Source: Chlamydiota bacterium (GTDB lineage: Bacteria; Chlamydiota; Chlamydiia; Chlamydiales; SM23-39). From it: a stretch of DNA of 12,989 bases. Positions 5,702-12,989 of the stretch are shown one piece after another. The translations under genes and the position numbers were made by a program. The stretch's first letter is position 1; each line of letters opens with the position of its first letter. Location: contig JAJFMM010000203.1 of NCBI GenBank assembly GCA_021772165.1, positions 1 to 12,989 on the forward strand. Direction: 5' to 3'. Below the pieces are notes generated by a model that worked only from the letters and a program-made list of their open reading frames with translations, had not been told where the DNA came from and ran no database searches.

Positions 5702-8142
5702 TTCACAACGATGTTCAGCAGCTTGTTCGGTACATAAATCATCTTCACAATCTCACCTTGCAGATACTTGGCAACCTCAGGTTGCGCGCGTGCAAAGGAG
5801 ACGAGATCCTCTTGCGATTTTCCCTTTGGAAGCTCGAAGCGACCACGGAGTCGTCCATTGATCTGCACCACATAGACTGCGGTATCATCGACGAGATACT
5901 TCGGATCGGGTATGGGGATCGCAGCAAAGGTAAGCAGCTCTTTTTCACCCAGCTGTTCCCAGAGCTCTTCTGCTATGTGCGGTGCGAAGGGAGAGAGCAT
6001 CTGCACGGCCATTTTCAAGACGATGCGCGGATAGGCTTTGAGTGGCGTGAAGTCGTTGAGGAACTCCATCATCTTCGCAATCGCTGTGTTGAACTGCAGC
6101 GCTTCGATGTCTTTCGTCACGCCTTCTACTAGACGATGGCCGAGTTTGAGGGCGTCTAAGCTCTCAACGTCAGTCACCTTGTCCGAGTAGACCATGTCGT
6201 AAAAGCGATTGAGAAAACGCCTACAGCCGCTGACGGCATCGGTGTTCCAGATCTTCTCGCGGTCAAAGGGACCCATGAACATCTCGTAGAGTCTCAGTGC
6301 ATCGGCGCCAAACTCTTCGATGATCTCATCGGGCGAGACGCCATTGAGTTTCGATTTGGACATCTTCTCCATCTGCACAATGTGCTCATCTGTGGCCTCC
6401 TTCGGATCGACGTAGCCGCCACCCTCTTTTTTGTAAGAAGGCGCGGTAACGAGGCCTTGATTGTGCAGCGTCATGAACGGCTCCGGTGTGTGCACAAGCT
6501 TGAGATCGTAGAGCACTTTGTGCCAAAAGCGTGCGTAGAGCAAGTGCAAGACGGCATGTTCGACACCACCGACATAGACGTCGACAGGCATCCAGTAGCG
6601 ATCCGCTTTGCTGCTCCAGGCCTCGCCCTCATTATGCGGGTCGCAAAAGCGCAGGTAGTACCAGCAGGATCCTGCCCATTGCGGCATCGTATTGGTTTCT
6701 CGAAGCGCTTTTTTGCCTGTCTTGGGATCGACAACCTCGACCCATTCGCGCACTTTAGCCAGCGGGCTCTCTCCTGAGGCTGCGGGCTTGTAGTCCTCGA
6801 TCGGTGGCGGTATGAGAGGCAGCTCATCGGGATCTAATGCGCGCTTCGTGCCATCTTCGAAATGCAAGATGGGAAAGGGTTCGCCCCAGTAGCGCTGCCT
6901 TGAAAAGAGCCAGTCGCGCAGCTTGTAGTTGATGGTTCTCTTGCCCTTCGAGTGCTGCTCGAGCCAGTCCATCATAGCTTCTTTTGCCTGCGGCATTTTG
7001 AGGCCATTGAGAGAGAGACTTTCATGCGAGCTCTTCACCACTAGCTCTTCTTCGTAGACGCTCTCGATAGGCAAGTGGTAGATCTTGGCGAATTCAGAGT
7101 CGCGCTCATCGTGAGCAGGCACAGCCATAACAGCACCGGTGCCGTAGCCCATCAGCACGTAGTCGGCAATCCAGATAGGAATCTGTCTGCCCGTGACGGG
7201 ATGCAGTGCGTAGGTGCCTGTCCAGACGCCCGATTTTTCTTTAGCGAGCTCGGTGCGCTCCATATCATTTTTGGCAGCGGTCTTGGCGCGGTACTCTTCG
7301 ATCTCTTCGACTCTGTCTCTGGTCGCGATGCGATCGACGAGCGGATGCTCGGGAGCCAAAACAAGGTACGTTGCGCCAAAGAGCGTATCGGCTCTTGTGG
7401 TGAAGACCACAATCGGCTCACTTGTGCACTCTTCGACAAAAGTAATGGCAGCGCCTTCGCTGCGTCCAATCCAGCTTGCCTGCATCTTTTTGAGATGTTC
7501 CGGCCAGTCGAGCAGATCTAGATCGGCGAGCAGTTTGTCGGCATAATTGGTGATGCGCAAAATCCACTGTTTGAGCGGACGCCGTTCGACTGGATAACCA
7601 CCCTCTTTTGCACGACCATTTTCTACTTCTTCATTGGCTAAGACGGTGCCGAGAGCGGGACAGAAGTTGACGTTGATCTCCGCCTCATAGGCCAGACCTT
7701 TTTCAAATAGGAGGGTGAAAATCCACTGCGTCCATTTGTAATAGGAGGGTTCGCTAGTTGCGATTTCTCGATCCCAGTCGTAGCTAAAGCCAAGAGATTC
7801 GAGCTGGCGACGGTAGGTGTCGATATTGACCTTAGTGGTCACGGAGGGGTGTGTGCCGGTGCGAATCGCATACTGCTCGGCGGGCAGCCCGAAGCTGTCC
7901 CATCCCATCGGATGCAGGACGTTGAAGCCGCGTTGCCGCTTGTAGCGAGCGAGAATATCCGTGCCGGTGTAGCCGGTTACGTGCCCAACATGGAGTCCTG
8001 CGCCTGATGGGTAGGGAAACATGTCGAGGATATAGTATTTCGGCTTCGATGTGTCGATCTCAGCCTTGAAGATTTTCTTTTCTTTCCAGAAGCGCTGCCA
8101 TTTTTTTTCAATGGCGCGTGGATCATATTTCTGTTTTTGCAT
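5698..8142 (-). CDS. leuS: Leucyl-tRNA synthetase
   Basis: This is a class I aminoacyl-tRNA synthetase that charges tRNA-Leu in the cytoplasm. The HIGH-type motif is HVGH at 51-54, within Y-P-S-G-A-G-L-H-V-G-H. The CP1 editing domain shows the Thr-rich FTTRADTLFGATYL segment and GYGTGAVMAVPAHDERD with its conserved Asp. W-A-G-S-C-W-Y-Y-L-R-F lies in the core, KMSKS is at 593-597, and the anticodon-binding and C-terminal domains end in N-G-R-L-R-G-R-F. At 814 residues it is complete and slightly short for a bacterial LeuRS. The start overlaps the end of ispG by 20 bases with no strong ribosome binding site, so coupling is likely. Adjacency to waaA matches the Chlamydia order as I recall it. 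Confidence 0.98.
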   Translation of the reverse strand: MQKQKYDPRAIEKKWQRFWKEKKIFKAEIDTSKPKYYILDMFPYPSGAGLHVGHVTGYTGTDILARYKRQRGFNVLHPMGWDSFGLPAEQYAIRTGTHPSVTTKVNIDTYRRQLESLGFSYDWDREIATSEPSYYKWTQWIFTLLFEKGLAYEAEINVNFCPALGTVLANEEVENGRAKEGGYPVERRPLKQWILRITNYADKLLADLDLLDWPEHLKKMQASWIGRSEGAAITFVEECTSEPIVVFTTRADTLFGATYLVLAPEHPLVDRIATRDRVEEIEEYRAKTAAKNDMERTELAKEKSGVWTGTYALHPVTGRQIPIWIADYVLMGYGTGAVMAVPAHDERDSEFAKIYHLPIESVYEEELVVKSSHESLSLNGLKMPQAKEAMMDWLEQHSKGKRTINYKLRDWLFSRQRYWGEPFPILHFEDGTKRALDPDELPLIPPPIEDYKPAASGESPLAKVREWVEVVDPKTGKKALRETNTMPQWAGSCWYYLRFCDPHNEGEAWSSKADRYWMPVDVYVGGVEHAVLHLLYARFWHKVLYDLKLVHTPEPFMTLHNQGLVTAPSYKKEGGGYVDPKEATDEHIVQMEKMSKSKLNGVSPDEIIEEFGADALRLYEMFMGPFDREKIWNTDAVSGCRRFLNRFYDMVYSDKVTDVESLDALKLGHRLVEGVTKDIEALQFNTAIAKMMEFLNDFTPLKAYPRIVLKMAVQMLSPFAPHIAEELWEQLGEKELLTFAAIPIPDPKYLVDDTAVYVVQINGRLRGRFELPKGKSQEDLVSFARAQPEVAKYLQGEIVKMIYVPNKLLNIVVK

Positions 8143-9766
8143 AATTAGGTTTTTCTATCCATTTTCCATGAGAGTCGATGAGGGCAATTAGCTTGTCGAC
8201 GGCGTCGGCGAAATCGATGTCTTTCTCCACACAAGTCCTGCCCACGTAGAGATCGATCTTTCCGGGCTTCGAGCCGACATAGCCGAAATCGGCGTCGGCC
8301 ATCTCGCCGGGTCCATTCACGATACAGCCCATGATCGCGATTTTCACGCCGGGCAGATGCGAGGTGCGATCTCGAATTGCTCGAGAAACATCCTGCAGAT
8401 CGAAGAGAGTGCGACCGCATCCGGGGCATGAGATGTAGTCCGTTTTGCTCATCCGCATCCGAGCGCCTTGCAGCAGATTCAAGCTCAGCTTCTCTCTAAA
8501 CTCGACAGGGTGGTTTCCTAGAAGGCAGACTCCTTCGCCAAGTCCATCGCAAAGGAGCGCTCCCGCCTCAACAGCGGCTCGAATGACCGACTCTTCAGGA
8601 TCAGCGTGCAGTTGAAGTCCGAGAATGACAGGTATGTCGAGCTTGCGCTTTTTGAGATCGTCGATCAATCTGCGCGTCTCATGGATCGGTGAGTGCTGCG
8701 GCTTGAAGAGAATCCATTCGGGCAGAGGCGCGTCTTGGGGAAAAAGGCCCCCTTCGAGAGTCAGTCCACCCTGAAGTTCATCTTCTTCCAAAACCACCGC
8801 TCCATCGGGATGCAGAGGGTTTTTGACCTTTCTACGATTTTCGCGCTCTGTTTCTTCAAAGGGCTCTATGCCCTGGCCTTGCTGCTCTTGGGCGAAACGA
8901 ACGAGGCGGCGGCATGGATCGATCTCTTGCCAAGGATCTTCGGTCAGAGAGACGCGGATCGTATCTCCGAGGCCATCTGCCAGAAGAGCGCCGATGCCCA
9001 TCGCGGATTTGATGCGACCATCTTCCCCTTCTCCGGCCTCCGTTACACCGAGATGCAGAGGATAGTTCCAGCCGAGTTCCATCATTTCAGCGACAAGGAG
9101 ACGATAGGCTTGCATCATGATGATGGGATTGCTTGCCTTCATCGAAAAGAGAAAGTTATGAAAGTCGAGCTTGCGGCAGACGCGCGCAAATTCGAGGGCC
9201 GATTCGACCATGCCGCTCGGCGAGTCGCCATAGCGATTCATGATGCGATCGGACAGTGAGCCGTGGTTGGTGCCGATGCGCAGGGCGACATTGCGCCTTT
9301 TGCACTTTTCCACCAGTGGGGAAAAGCCCTCTTCGATGCGCTGGATCTCGCGCGCGTAGGTGGCATCGTCATATTCGATCGTTCTAAAGCTCGCACGCCT
9401 GTCGACAAAATTGCCGGGATTGATGCGCACTTTATCAACAAAATCTGCGACCAGAAGAGCTGCCGGCGGATAGAAATGGATGTCGGCAATGAGAGGAATC
9501 GAGTAGCCGTGCTGGACAAGGAGATTTTTGATCGCCTCGCAGCTCTCCGCCTCTTTTTTCCCCTGCACCGTCACGCGGACCAGCTCGCATCCCTGATCGG
9601 AAAGCTTCATGATCTGTGCAGCAGTAGCCTCGGCATCGCGCGTGTTTGAGGTCGTCATTGACTGGATACGAACGGGATTGCTCCCCCCTATGCCAATAGC
9701 TCCGACCCTTATTTCACGCGTATTCCAGCGAGTTGTTCGATAGATAGATTCACAATAGCGCTTCAT
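8123..9766 (-). CDS. ispG: 4-hydroxy-3-methylbut-2-en-1-yl diphosphate synthase, long three-domain form
   Basis: IspG (GcpE) reductively converts MEcPP to HMBPP in the non-mevalonate isoprenoid pathway, using a [4Fe-4S] cluster. The N-terminal TIM-barrel domain starts with R-V-G-A-I-G-I-G-G-S-N-P-V-R-I-Q-S-M-T-T and carries the VTEAGEGEDGRIKSA stretch. The C-terminal cluster domain supplies Cys447 and Cys450 (SCPGC), Cys481 (GCIVNGPGE) and Glu488. At 547 residues it is far longer than the roughly 370 of E. coli. The extra segment between barrel and cluster domain, about residues 290-440, is the inserted domain known from plants, chlamydiae and some other bacteria. It is the first gene of the ispG-leuS-waaA run. 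No clear ribosome binding site precedes the ATG. Confidence 0.96.
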   Translation of the reverse strand: MKRYCESIYRTTRWNTREIRVGAIGIGGSNPVRIQSMTTSNTRDAEATAAQIMKLSDQGCELVRVTVQGKKEAESCEAIKNLLVQHGYSIPLIADIHFYPPAALLVADFVDKVRINPGNFVDRRASFRTIEYDDATYAREIQRIEEGFSPLVEKCKRRNVALRIGTNHGSLSDRIMNRYGDSPSGMVESALEFARVCRKLDFHNFLFSMKASNPIIMMQAYRLLVAEMMELGWNYPLHLGVTEAGEGEDGRIKSAMGIGALLADGLGDTIRVSLTEDPWQEIDPCRRLVRFAQEQQGQGIEPFEETERENRRKVKNPLHPDGAVVLEEDELQGGLTLEGGLFPQDAPLPEWILFKPQHSPIHETRRLIDDLKKRKLDIPVILGLQLHADPEESVIRAAVEAGALLCDGLGEGVCLLGNHPVEFREKLSLNLLQGARMRMSKTDYISCPGCGRTLFDLQDVSRAIRDRTSHLPGVKIAIMGCIVNGPGEMADADFGYVGSKPGKIDLYVGRTCVEKDIDFADAVDKLIALIDSHGKWIEKPNYAKTEI

Positions 9767-9830
9767 AAGATGGCCATTTTATCTCAAAAAGCGATTGAAC
9801 ACAATCACTGTAAGTTTTAGTTTGAATTCT

Positions 9831-10112
9831 ATGAACTCTCTAATCAGAGGAGCGCAGATCGCTCCTTTTCTAGAACAACTCGGCGGCGGATGGAAAGTCA
9901 TCAATGGGCACCATCTTGAAAAAGAGTTTACCTTCAGTAATTTTGCCGAAGCTCTGGCCTTCGTCAATCAGATTGGCGCCATTGCGGAAGAGCAGGGGCA
10001 TCATCCCGACATTCTACTTGCTTGGGGAAGAGTGAAAATCACTCTCTTTACCCACAAAATCAACGGTCTTACGGAAAGTGACTTCATTCTGGCCGCAAAA
10101 CTCGATGGATAA
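9831..10112 (+). CDS. phhB: Pterin-4a-carbinolamine dehydratase
   Basis: PCD dehydrates 4a-hydroxytetrahydrobiopterin, recycling the cofactor of aromatic amino acid hydroxylases; family members may have other pterin roles. The 93-residue product carries the family signature: GGGWKV, F-T-F-S-N-F-A-E-A-L-A-F, AEEQGHHPD with the His pair at 57-58, the third His in FTHKINGLTESD (His75), and a closing A-A-K-L-D. I chose the ATG at 9831 because the product then begins where PCD proteins usually do. The frame also extends back to a TTG at 9795, adding 12 unlike residues. No good ribosome binding site precedes either. It is divergent from ispG and converges on a methyltransferase gene, overlapping its 3' end. 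No hydroxylase gene is visible in this window, so the substrate context is unknown. Confidence 0.92.
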   Translation: MNSLIRGAQIAPFLEQLGGGWKVINGHHLEKEFTFSNFAEALAFVNQIGAIAEEQGHHPDILLAWGRVKITLFTHKINGLTESDFILAAKLDG

Positions 10113-10722
10113 AGACCTCAGTCTCCCCCCACGGAAATTGTACCGGCACTGTTGCCGTGAGCTCGAAATTAGGCTCGGCTAACTTCTCGGATACCGTAAT
10201 CACCCTCGTACCTGACGCCAATTCGGAAAAATCAAGTCTTTCCTCTTCAGGATGAAAGGTATAGAGATAGATCACACTCGCCTCCGTCAAAGCGATGTCT
10301 GAGAGAGCCGACTCTTTGAATTCGAGATGAGAGAGACGGAAAAGGCGCGCGAGAAATGAGCCTCGCCGGACAAAAGCGGGCACAAAGTCCACGCCCCTCG
10401 TCCTGCAGCCGATCTCTGATGCGATCCAGAAGCAGAGTTTGCCCCTCCCACAGCCCAAATCGAGAAAAAGATCGTCCGGCCCGATCTTCGCCAATTCTGC
10501 GATCTTCTTCCACACAACTAGAGGCGTTTCTCCATAAGCGTGAATCTCCTTCTCTCCCCTCTTCTGCATCGTCTTTCTGCAGAGACTGAAAGGGTTAGAG
10601 AATAGATAGCTCAGACCAAACGCAAGATCGAGGAGAGCAAACTGAGGTTTGCGGTAGAAATGGAAAATCGTCCTCAGCTGCTCTTTCCAAAGGGCAAGTT
10701 TCGTCTTAAAGAATAAATGCAT
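10084..10722 (-). CDS. Class I SAM-dependent methyltransferase of unknown substrate
   Basis: The 212-residue product has a typical SAM-binding motif I, F-L-D-L-G-C-G-R-G (Gly-rich loop at about 87-94), then G-V-D-F at the end of strand 2 (110-113) and a motif-IV-like A-S-V-I-Y-L-Y before T-F-H-P-E-E. A basic, partly hydrophobic N-terminus (residues 1-50, including FALLDLAFGLSYLF) might associate with membrane but is not a clear transmembrane anchor. The ATG at 10722 is preferred; a GTG and a TTG lie three and six bases upstream in frame. None has a strong ribosome binding site. The last 29 bases overlap the end of phhB on the other strand. The fold is secure; the substrate (protein, lipid or small molecule) cannot be told. 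Confidence 0.8.
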   Translation of the reverse strand: MHLFFKTKLALWKEQLRTIFHFYRKPQFALLDLAFGLSYLFSNPFSLCRKTMQKRGEKEIHAYGETPLVVWKKIAELAKIGPDDLFLDLGCGRGKLCFWIASEIGCRTRGVDFVPAFVRRGSFLARLFRLSHLEFKESALSDIALTEASVIYLYTFHPEEERLDFSELASGTRVITVSEKLAEPNFELTATVPVQFPWGETEVFIHRVLRPE

Positions 10723-10765
10723 CACCAAAGATCATAACCTTTTAAAAATTAACAGCAAGGTAAAC

Positions 10766-10794
10766 TTGAAATAAAACAAACTAAATGGTGTAAT
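10766..10794 (+). promoter_or_regulatory. Sigma-70-type promoter candidate for the mechanosensitive channel gene
   Basis: TTGAAA (10766-10771) and TGTAAT (10789-10794) each match consensus at five of six positions and are exactly 17 bases apart, in an AT-rich divergent intergenic region. Transcription would start near 10801, leaving a leader of about 13 bases before the ATG at 10814. Confidence 0.5.
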
Positions 10795-10813
10795 TAAATT
10801 ACAGGTACTCGAG

Positions 10814-12946
10814 ATGAAGATGAACAAAATTATAGCTACGTTTTTTCTTTTTCTATTACCATTTGTTTCTTTGCATGCCGCGCCCTCTTTAAATTTATCG
10901 AAAGCTGTAGAGCAGACAACGGCTCCAAATCCGTCAAGTCTGACCTCAAACTGGTGGGATTACTACAACGCAGATAGCAGCGAGACACTTTCTGAGAGGA
11001 AAAAAGCGACGGCTGAGCTCTACCAGAAGATTCAGAATGAACTGCCTCCTGATGTTAGAGCGCGTCTCCAGCCTGCTTTTGATCGGGTCCTCATCCAGCT
11101 ACAGTCACTGATCGATTTAAAATCTTTACCGCCTCAGCCAAACGTAGAGAGCCCATTACCAAAGAAAACACCGACATTCGACGAGTGGGTAGCGCTCATC
11201 CCGCAAGTGCTAGAAAAAGAAAAGGAGCTGGAATACCTACAGATACAAACTGATCTGACCAAGTCATCTCTCAAGTCGGGATCGAAGTATGTAGACACAC
11301 TGTTTTCCGCCTATCTGAAGGAAGCTACCGACGATCCGAAGCGGTTAGAAGATGGGCTCCGCATTATTCAGGCTCGAATTGTTTTAGCGATTGAGCGGAT
11401 TCAGATTAGCAATCTCAGCGAATCGATTGAGGGAAAGAAGAAGCGCTTGACCCAGCTGACCCAGGATCTAGAAAACCTTTTTGGAAAAATCAACTTTTCC
11501 GCTCTCTCGCCGGATCTCTTTATAGACGAGCTCAAAAAAGCTCAGGAAGCGGAAAACAGCAGCTACAACGCCTTTTTCCTCGCCTATGAAGCTTCGATGG
11601 CCGTGAATCCTGAATCCGGGGACAAGGAGCTTGCGGATCAGAAGATGATCGAAGCGAGAATTCTCTATGAAACGACCAAAATGAAAAAGGTCCGCATAGA
11701 GATTCTGCAGCTACTTACAGCGATTGAAAGAAGGGAAAAGGGAATCACCCGAAAATCGATTCAGGAAAAAAGTGATCGCTGGCAAGCTGCGAGCAGTGAT
11801 ATCGAGTATGAGATTCCAAACTGGGAAGCTAGCAGTGAAGCTCTGTTAGAGCAGTCACTTGGGCGATTGAGGTCCAATCAGAATGGATTTCACCTTTCAA
11901 AAATGGCCTCAGAAAATGCGATCTTAAATATCCAAGAGTTGAAAGATGAGATCTTTATCAACCAGTTCCTCCTCGACACGCTCGACGTAGTCAGTCACAA
12001 AACGGCCTTTGGCTTCTTCGATACGCTTCTGATCTGGTGGGATTCAGGGGTGAATTTCATCAAACAGAGAGTGAGCTGGTTCAATCAGAGTCTTTTCAAG
12101 ATCGGGGAGATCCCGGTGACGCCTTGGGGCTTGATTAAAGTCATCATCATCGTCGTCGCATTCTATTGTGCGGGAAAATTGTCGGCGCGAGGGCTGATCT
12201 ACTTTGGTAGCAAGCAGAGAACCGTTGCGAAAGCCTCGATCTATGTATTCAGTAAGCTCTCCTACTACATACTCTTCTTCCTCGGGATCATCATTGGCGG
12301 GACAGTCCTTGGACTCGACCTGACAGTTTTGGGCTACGTGGCCGGTGCCCTTGCTCTTTGGGTTGGTTTAAGCTTGCAGTCGATCTTTCACAACTTCATT
12401 TCCGGCATCATCGTGCTGCTCACAAAGATGATACGCATCAACGATCTGATCGAGCTTGAATCGGGAGAAAAAGGAACCGTCTCCTCCATCAACCTCAGAA
12501 CCACGATCGTCGAGACGCTTACAGGATCGGAGATGATCGTCCCGAACTCAGAGTTTGTCAGCAAAAAGTTCATTAACCACACGCTCTATCTCTATGTAAA
12601 AAGACAGCATATCCCCTTTAGGATCGGTCTTGATGAAGATCGCGACTTTGTAATCCAAGTGGTCAAAGAGGCTGCGAAGAAAGTAGAGATTACATCAGAG
12701 AGCCGAGAGCCTGAAGTTTGGCTCCTTGGCTACGGAGATAACTATGTCAAGATGGAGCTGGTCGTCTGGGTTAATATCTATATCCAGGGCAATCTAGCAG
12801 CTAGAGACCCACAATATTTCTGGGCTTTAGATGTGGCCCTGCGAGAAAACAACATCAAGATACCTGTTCCACAGACCATCATCCACCACTCTGAGGAAAA
12901 ACCAATTTCATTCCCGCCACCACCAGAAAAAGAAATTTTAGAATAG
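10814..12946 (+). CDS. MscS-family mechanosensitive ion channel with large periplasmic helical domain
   Basis: The 710-residue product starts with a signal peptide (about residues 1-22, hydrophobic core I-I-A-T-F-F-L-F-L-L-P-F, ending S-L-H-A). A long charged, largely helical region follows (about 30-420), rich in heptad-like Leu/Glu/Lys stretches. Transmembrane segments lie at about 437-460 and 474-500. The pore-lining MscS helix (about 501-540) reads G-Y-V-A-G-A-L-A-L-W-V-G-L-S-L-Q, then F-H-N-F-I-S-G-I-I-V-L-L. The conserved beta domain follows (L-I-E-L-E-S-G-E-K-G-T-V-S-S-I, then MIVPNSEFVSKKFIN), with the cytoplasmic vestibule to the end. Like MscK/MscM-type proteins it has a big extra-membrane N-terminal part, though with fewer membrane helices. 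It likely releases solutes on osmotic downshock in the inner membrane. The ATG at 10820 is an alternative start. Confidence 0.92.
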   Translation: MKMNKIIATFFLFLLPFVSLHAAPSLNLSKAVEQTTAPNPSSLTSNWWDYYNADSSETLSERKKATAELYQKIQNELPPDVRARLQPAFDRVLIQLQSLIDLKSLPPQPNVESPLPKKTPTFDEWVALIPQVLEKEKELEYLQIQTDLTKSSLKSGSKYVDTLFSAYLKEATDDPKRLEDGLRIIQARIVLAIERIQISNLSESIEGKKKRLTQLTQDLENLFGKINFSALSPDLFIDELKKAQEAENSSYNAFFLAYEASMAVNPESGDKELADQKMIEARILYETTKMKKVRIEILQLLTAIERREKGITRKSIQEKSDRWQAASSDIEYEIPNWEASSEALLEQSLGRLRSNQNGFHLSKMASENAILNIQELKDEIFINQFLLDTLDVVSHKTAFGFFDTLLIWWDSGVNFIKQRVSWFNQSLFKIGEIPVTPWGLIKVIIIVVAFYCAGKLSARGLIYFGSKQRTVAKASIYVFSKLSYYILFFLGIIIGGTVLGLDLTVLGYVAGALALWVGLSLQSIFHNFISGIIVLLTKMIRINDLIELESGEKGTVSSINLRTTIVETLTGSEMIVPNSEFVSKKFINHTLYLYVKRQHIPFRIGLDEDRDFVIQVVKEAAKKVEITSESREPEVWLLGYGDNYVKMELVVWVNIYIQGNLAARDPQYFWALDVALRENNIKIPVPQTIIHHSEEKPISFPPPPEKEILE

Positions 12947-12948
12947 AT

Positions 12949-12989
12949 CTATCCTGCCACCGCGTTAGCGGTGATCATGCCGCCGCAGG
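12949..12989 (-). CDS. Possible 3' end of a convergent gene, cut by window edge
   Basis: On the minus strand one frame is open from the window edge to a TAG at 12951-12949 and reads C-G-G-M-I-T-A-N-A-V-A-G. The residues look protein-like, but 13 codons cannot establish a gene. It would converge on the mechanosensitive channel gene with a two-base gap. Confidence 0.2.
   Translation of the reverse strand, partial: CGGMITANAVAG
12958..12973. other. Small perfect hairpin after the channel gene
   Basis: CACCGC (12958-12963) pairs perfectly with GCGGTG (12968-12973) around the loop GTTA, 11 bases past the stop at 12946. No T tract follows on the plus strand, so it is a weak terminator candidate at best. 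It may simply be codons of a convergent gene. Confidence 0.25.

Noticed and set aside
8145..8429. Arg/Ser-rich ORFs antisense or out of frame inside ispG, leuS and waaA
   Set aside because: They are low-complexity shadows of well-supported genes, without start signals or recognisable domains.
9776..9804. Minus-strand promoter TTGTGT-17-TAAAAT for ispG
   Set aside because: The -10 is good, but transcription would start only about three bases before the ispG ATG, and the -35 matches at three of six positions. It was not listed as a feature.
9795..9830. TTG start for phhB, adding 12 residues
   Set aside because: The extra residues do not resemble the family's N-terminus, no ribosome binding site precedes the TTG, and an ATG lies at the expected place.

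Overview
This window looks like chromosome of a Chlamydiales bacterium outside the Chlamydiaceae, i.e. an amoeba- or arthropod-associated 'environmental' chlamydia. Three things suggest this. The KDO transferase gene (waaA/gseA) directly follows leuS, as I recall for Chlamydia trachomatis. The ispG product is the long form with an inserted middle domain, as in chlamydiae and plants. A cluster of IpaH-type leucine-rich-repeat (LRR) and NEL effector-like genes lies alongside, a class known to be expanded in environmental chlamydiae. I cannot name the genus.

Region 1 (1-4458, + strand) is an effector-like island. It opens with the 3' part of a gene (3-563) whose product aligns by eye with the NEL (novel E3 ubiquitin ligase) domain of Shigella IpaH / Salmonella SspH-SlrP proteins. 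Four LRR genes without a NEL domain follow (572-1375, 1378-1986, 2300-3784, 3812-4198), plus two broken remnants (about 1986-2081 and 4174-4458). All LRR products share a helical N-cap of the form L..W[C/I/S] ... A...I ... L.LS...LTSLP. Several loci end in a Y-x-G-P-x-I tail, which in IpaH proteins marks the junction between LRR and NEL. The layout is long LRR gene, short LRR gene, broken tail, repeated twice, which points to segmental tandem duplication followed by decay. The second long gene holds three N-cap/LRR units in one chain.

Region 2 (4475-9766, - strand) is housekeeping: ispG, leuS and waaA, read in that order, with a 20-base and a 4-base overlap, so very probably one operon. They supply isoprenoid precursors, leucyl-tRNA and the KDO of lipopolysaccharide. 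Sampled lines here are clearly more GC-rich than in the island.

Region 3 (9831-12989) holds a pterin-4a-carbinolamine dehydratase gene (+), a class I methyltransferase gene (-) that converges on it with a 3' overlap, and a divergent 710-residue MscS-family mechanosensitive channel gene (+) with a good promoter candidate. The last bases contain a small hairpin and possibly the 3' end of a minus-strand gene.

No tRNA, rRNA, CRISPR array, insertion sequence or transposase was seen. The most notable material is the LRR/NEL island: its atypical NEL fragment, its modular LRR architecture and its two-fold repeated layout.
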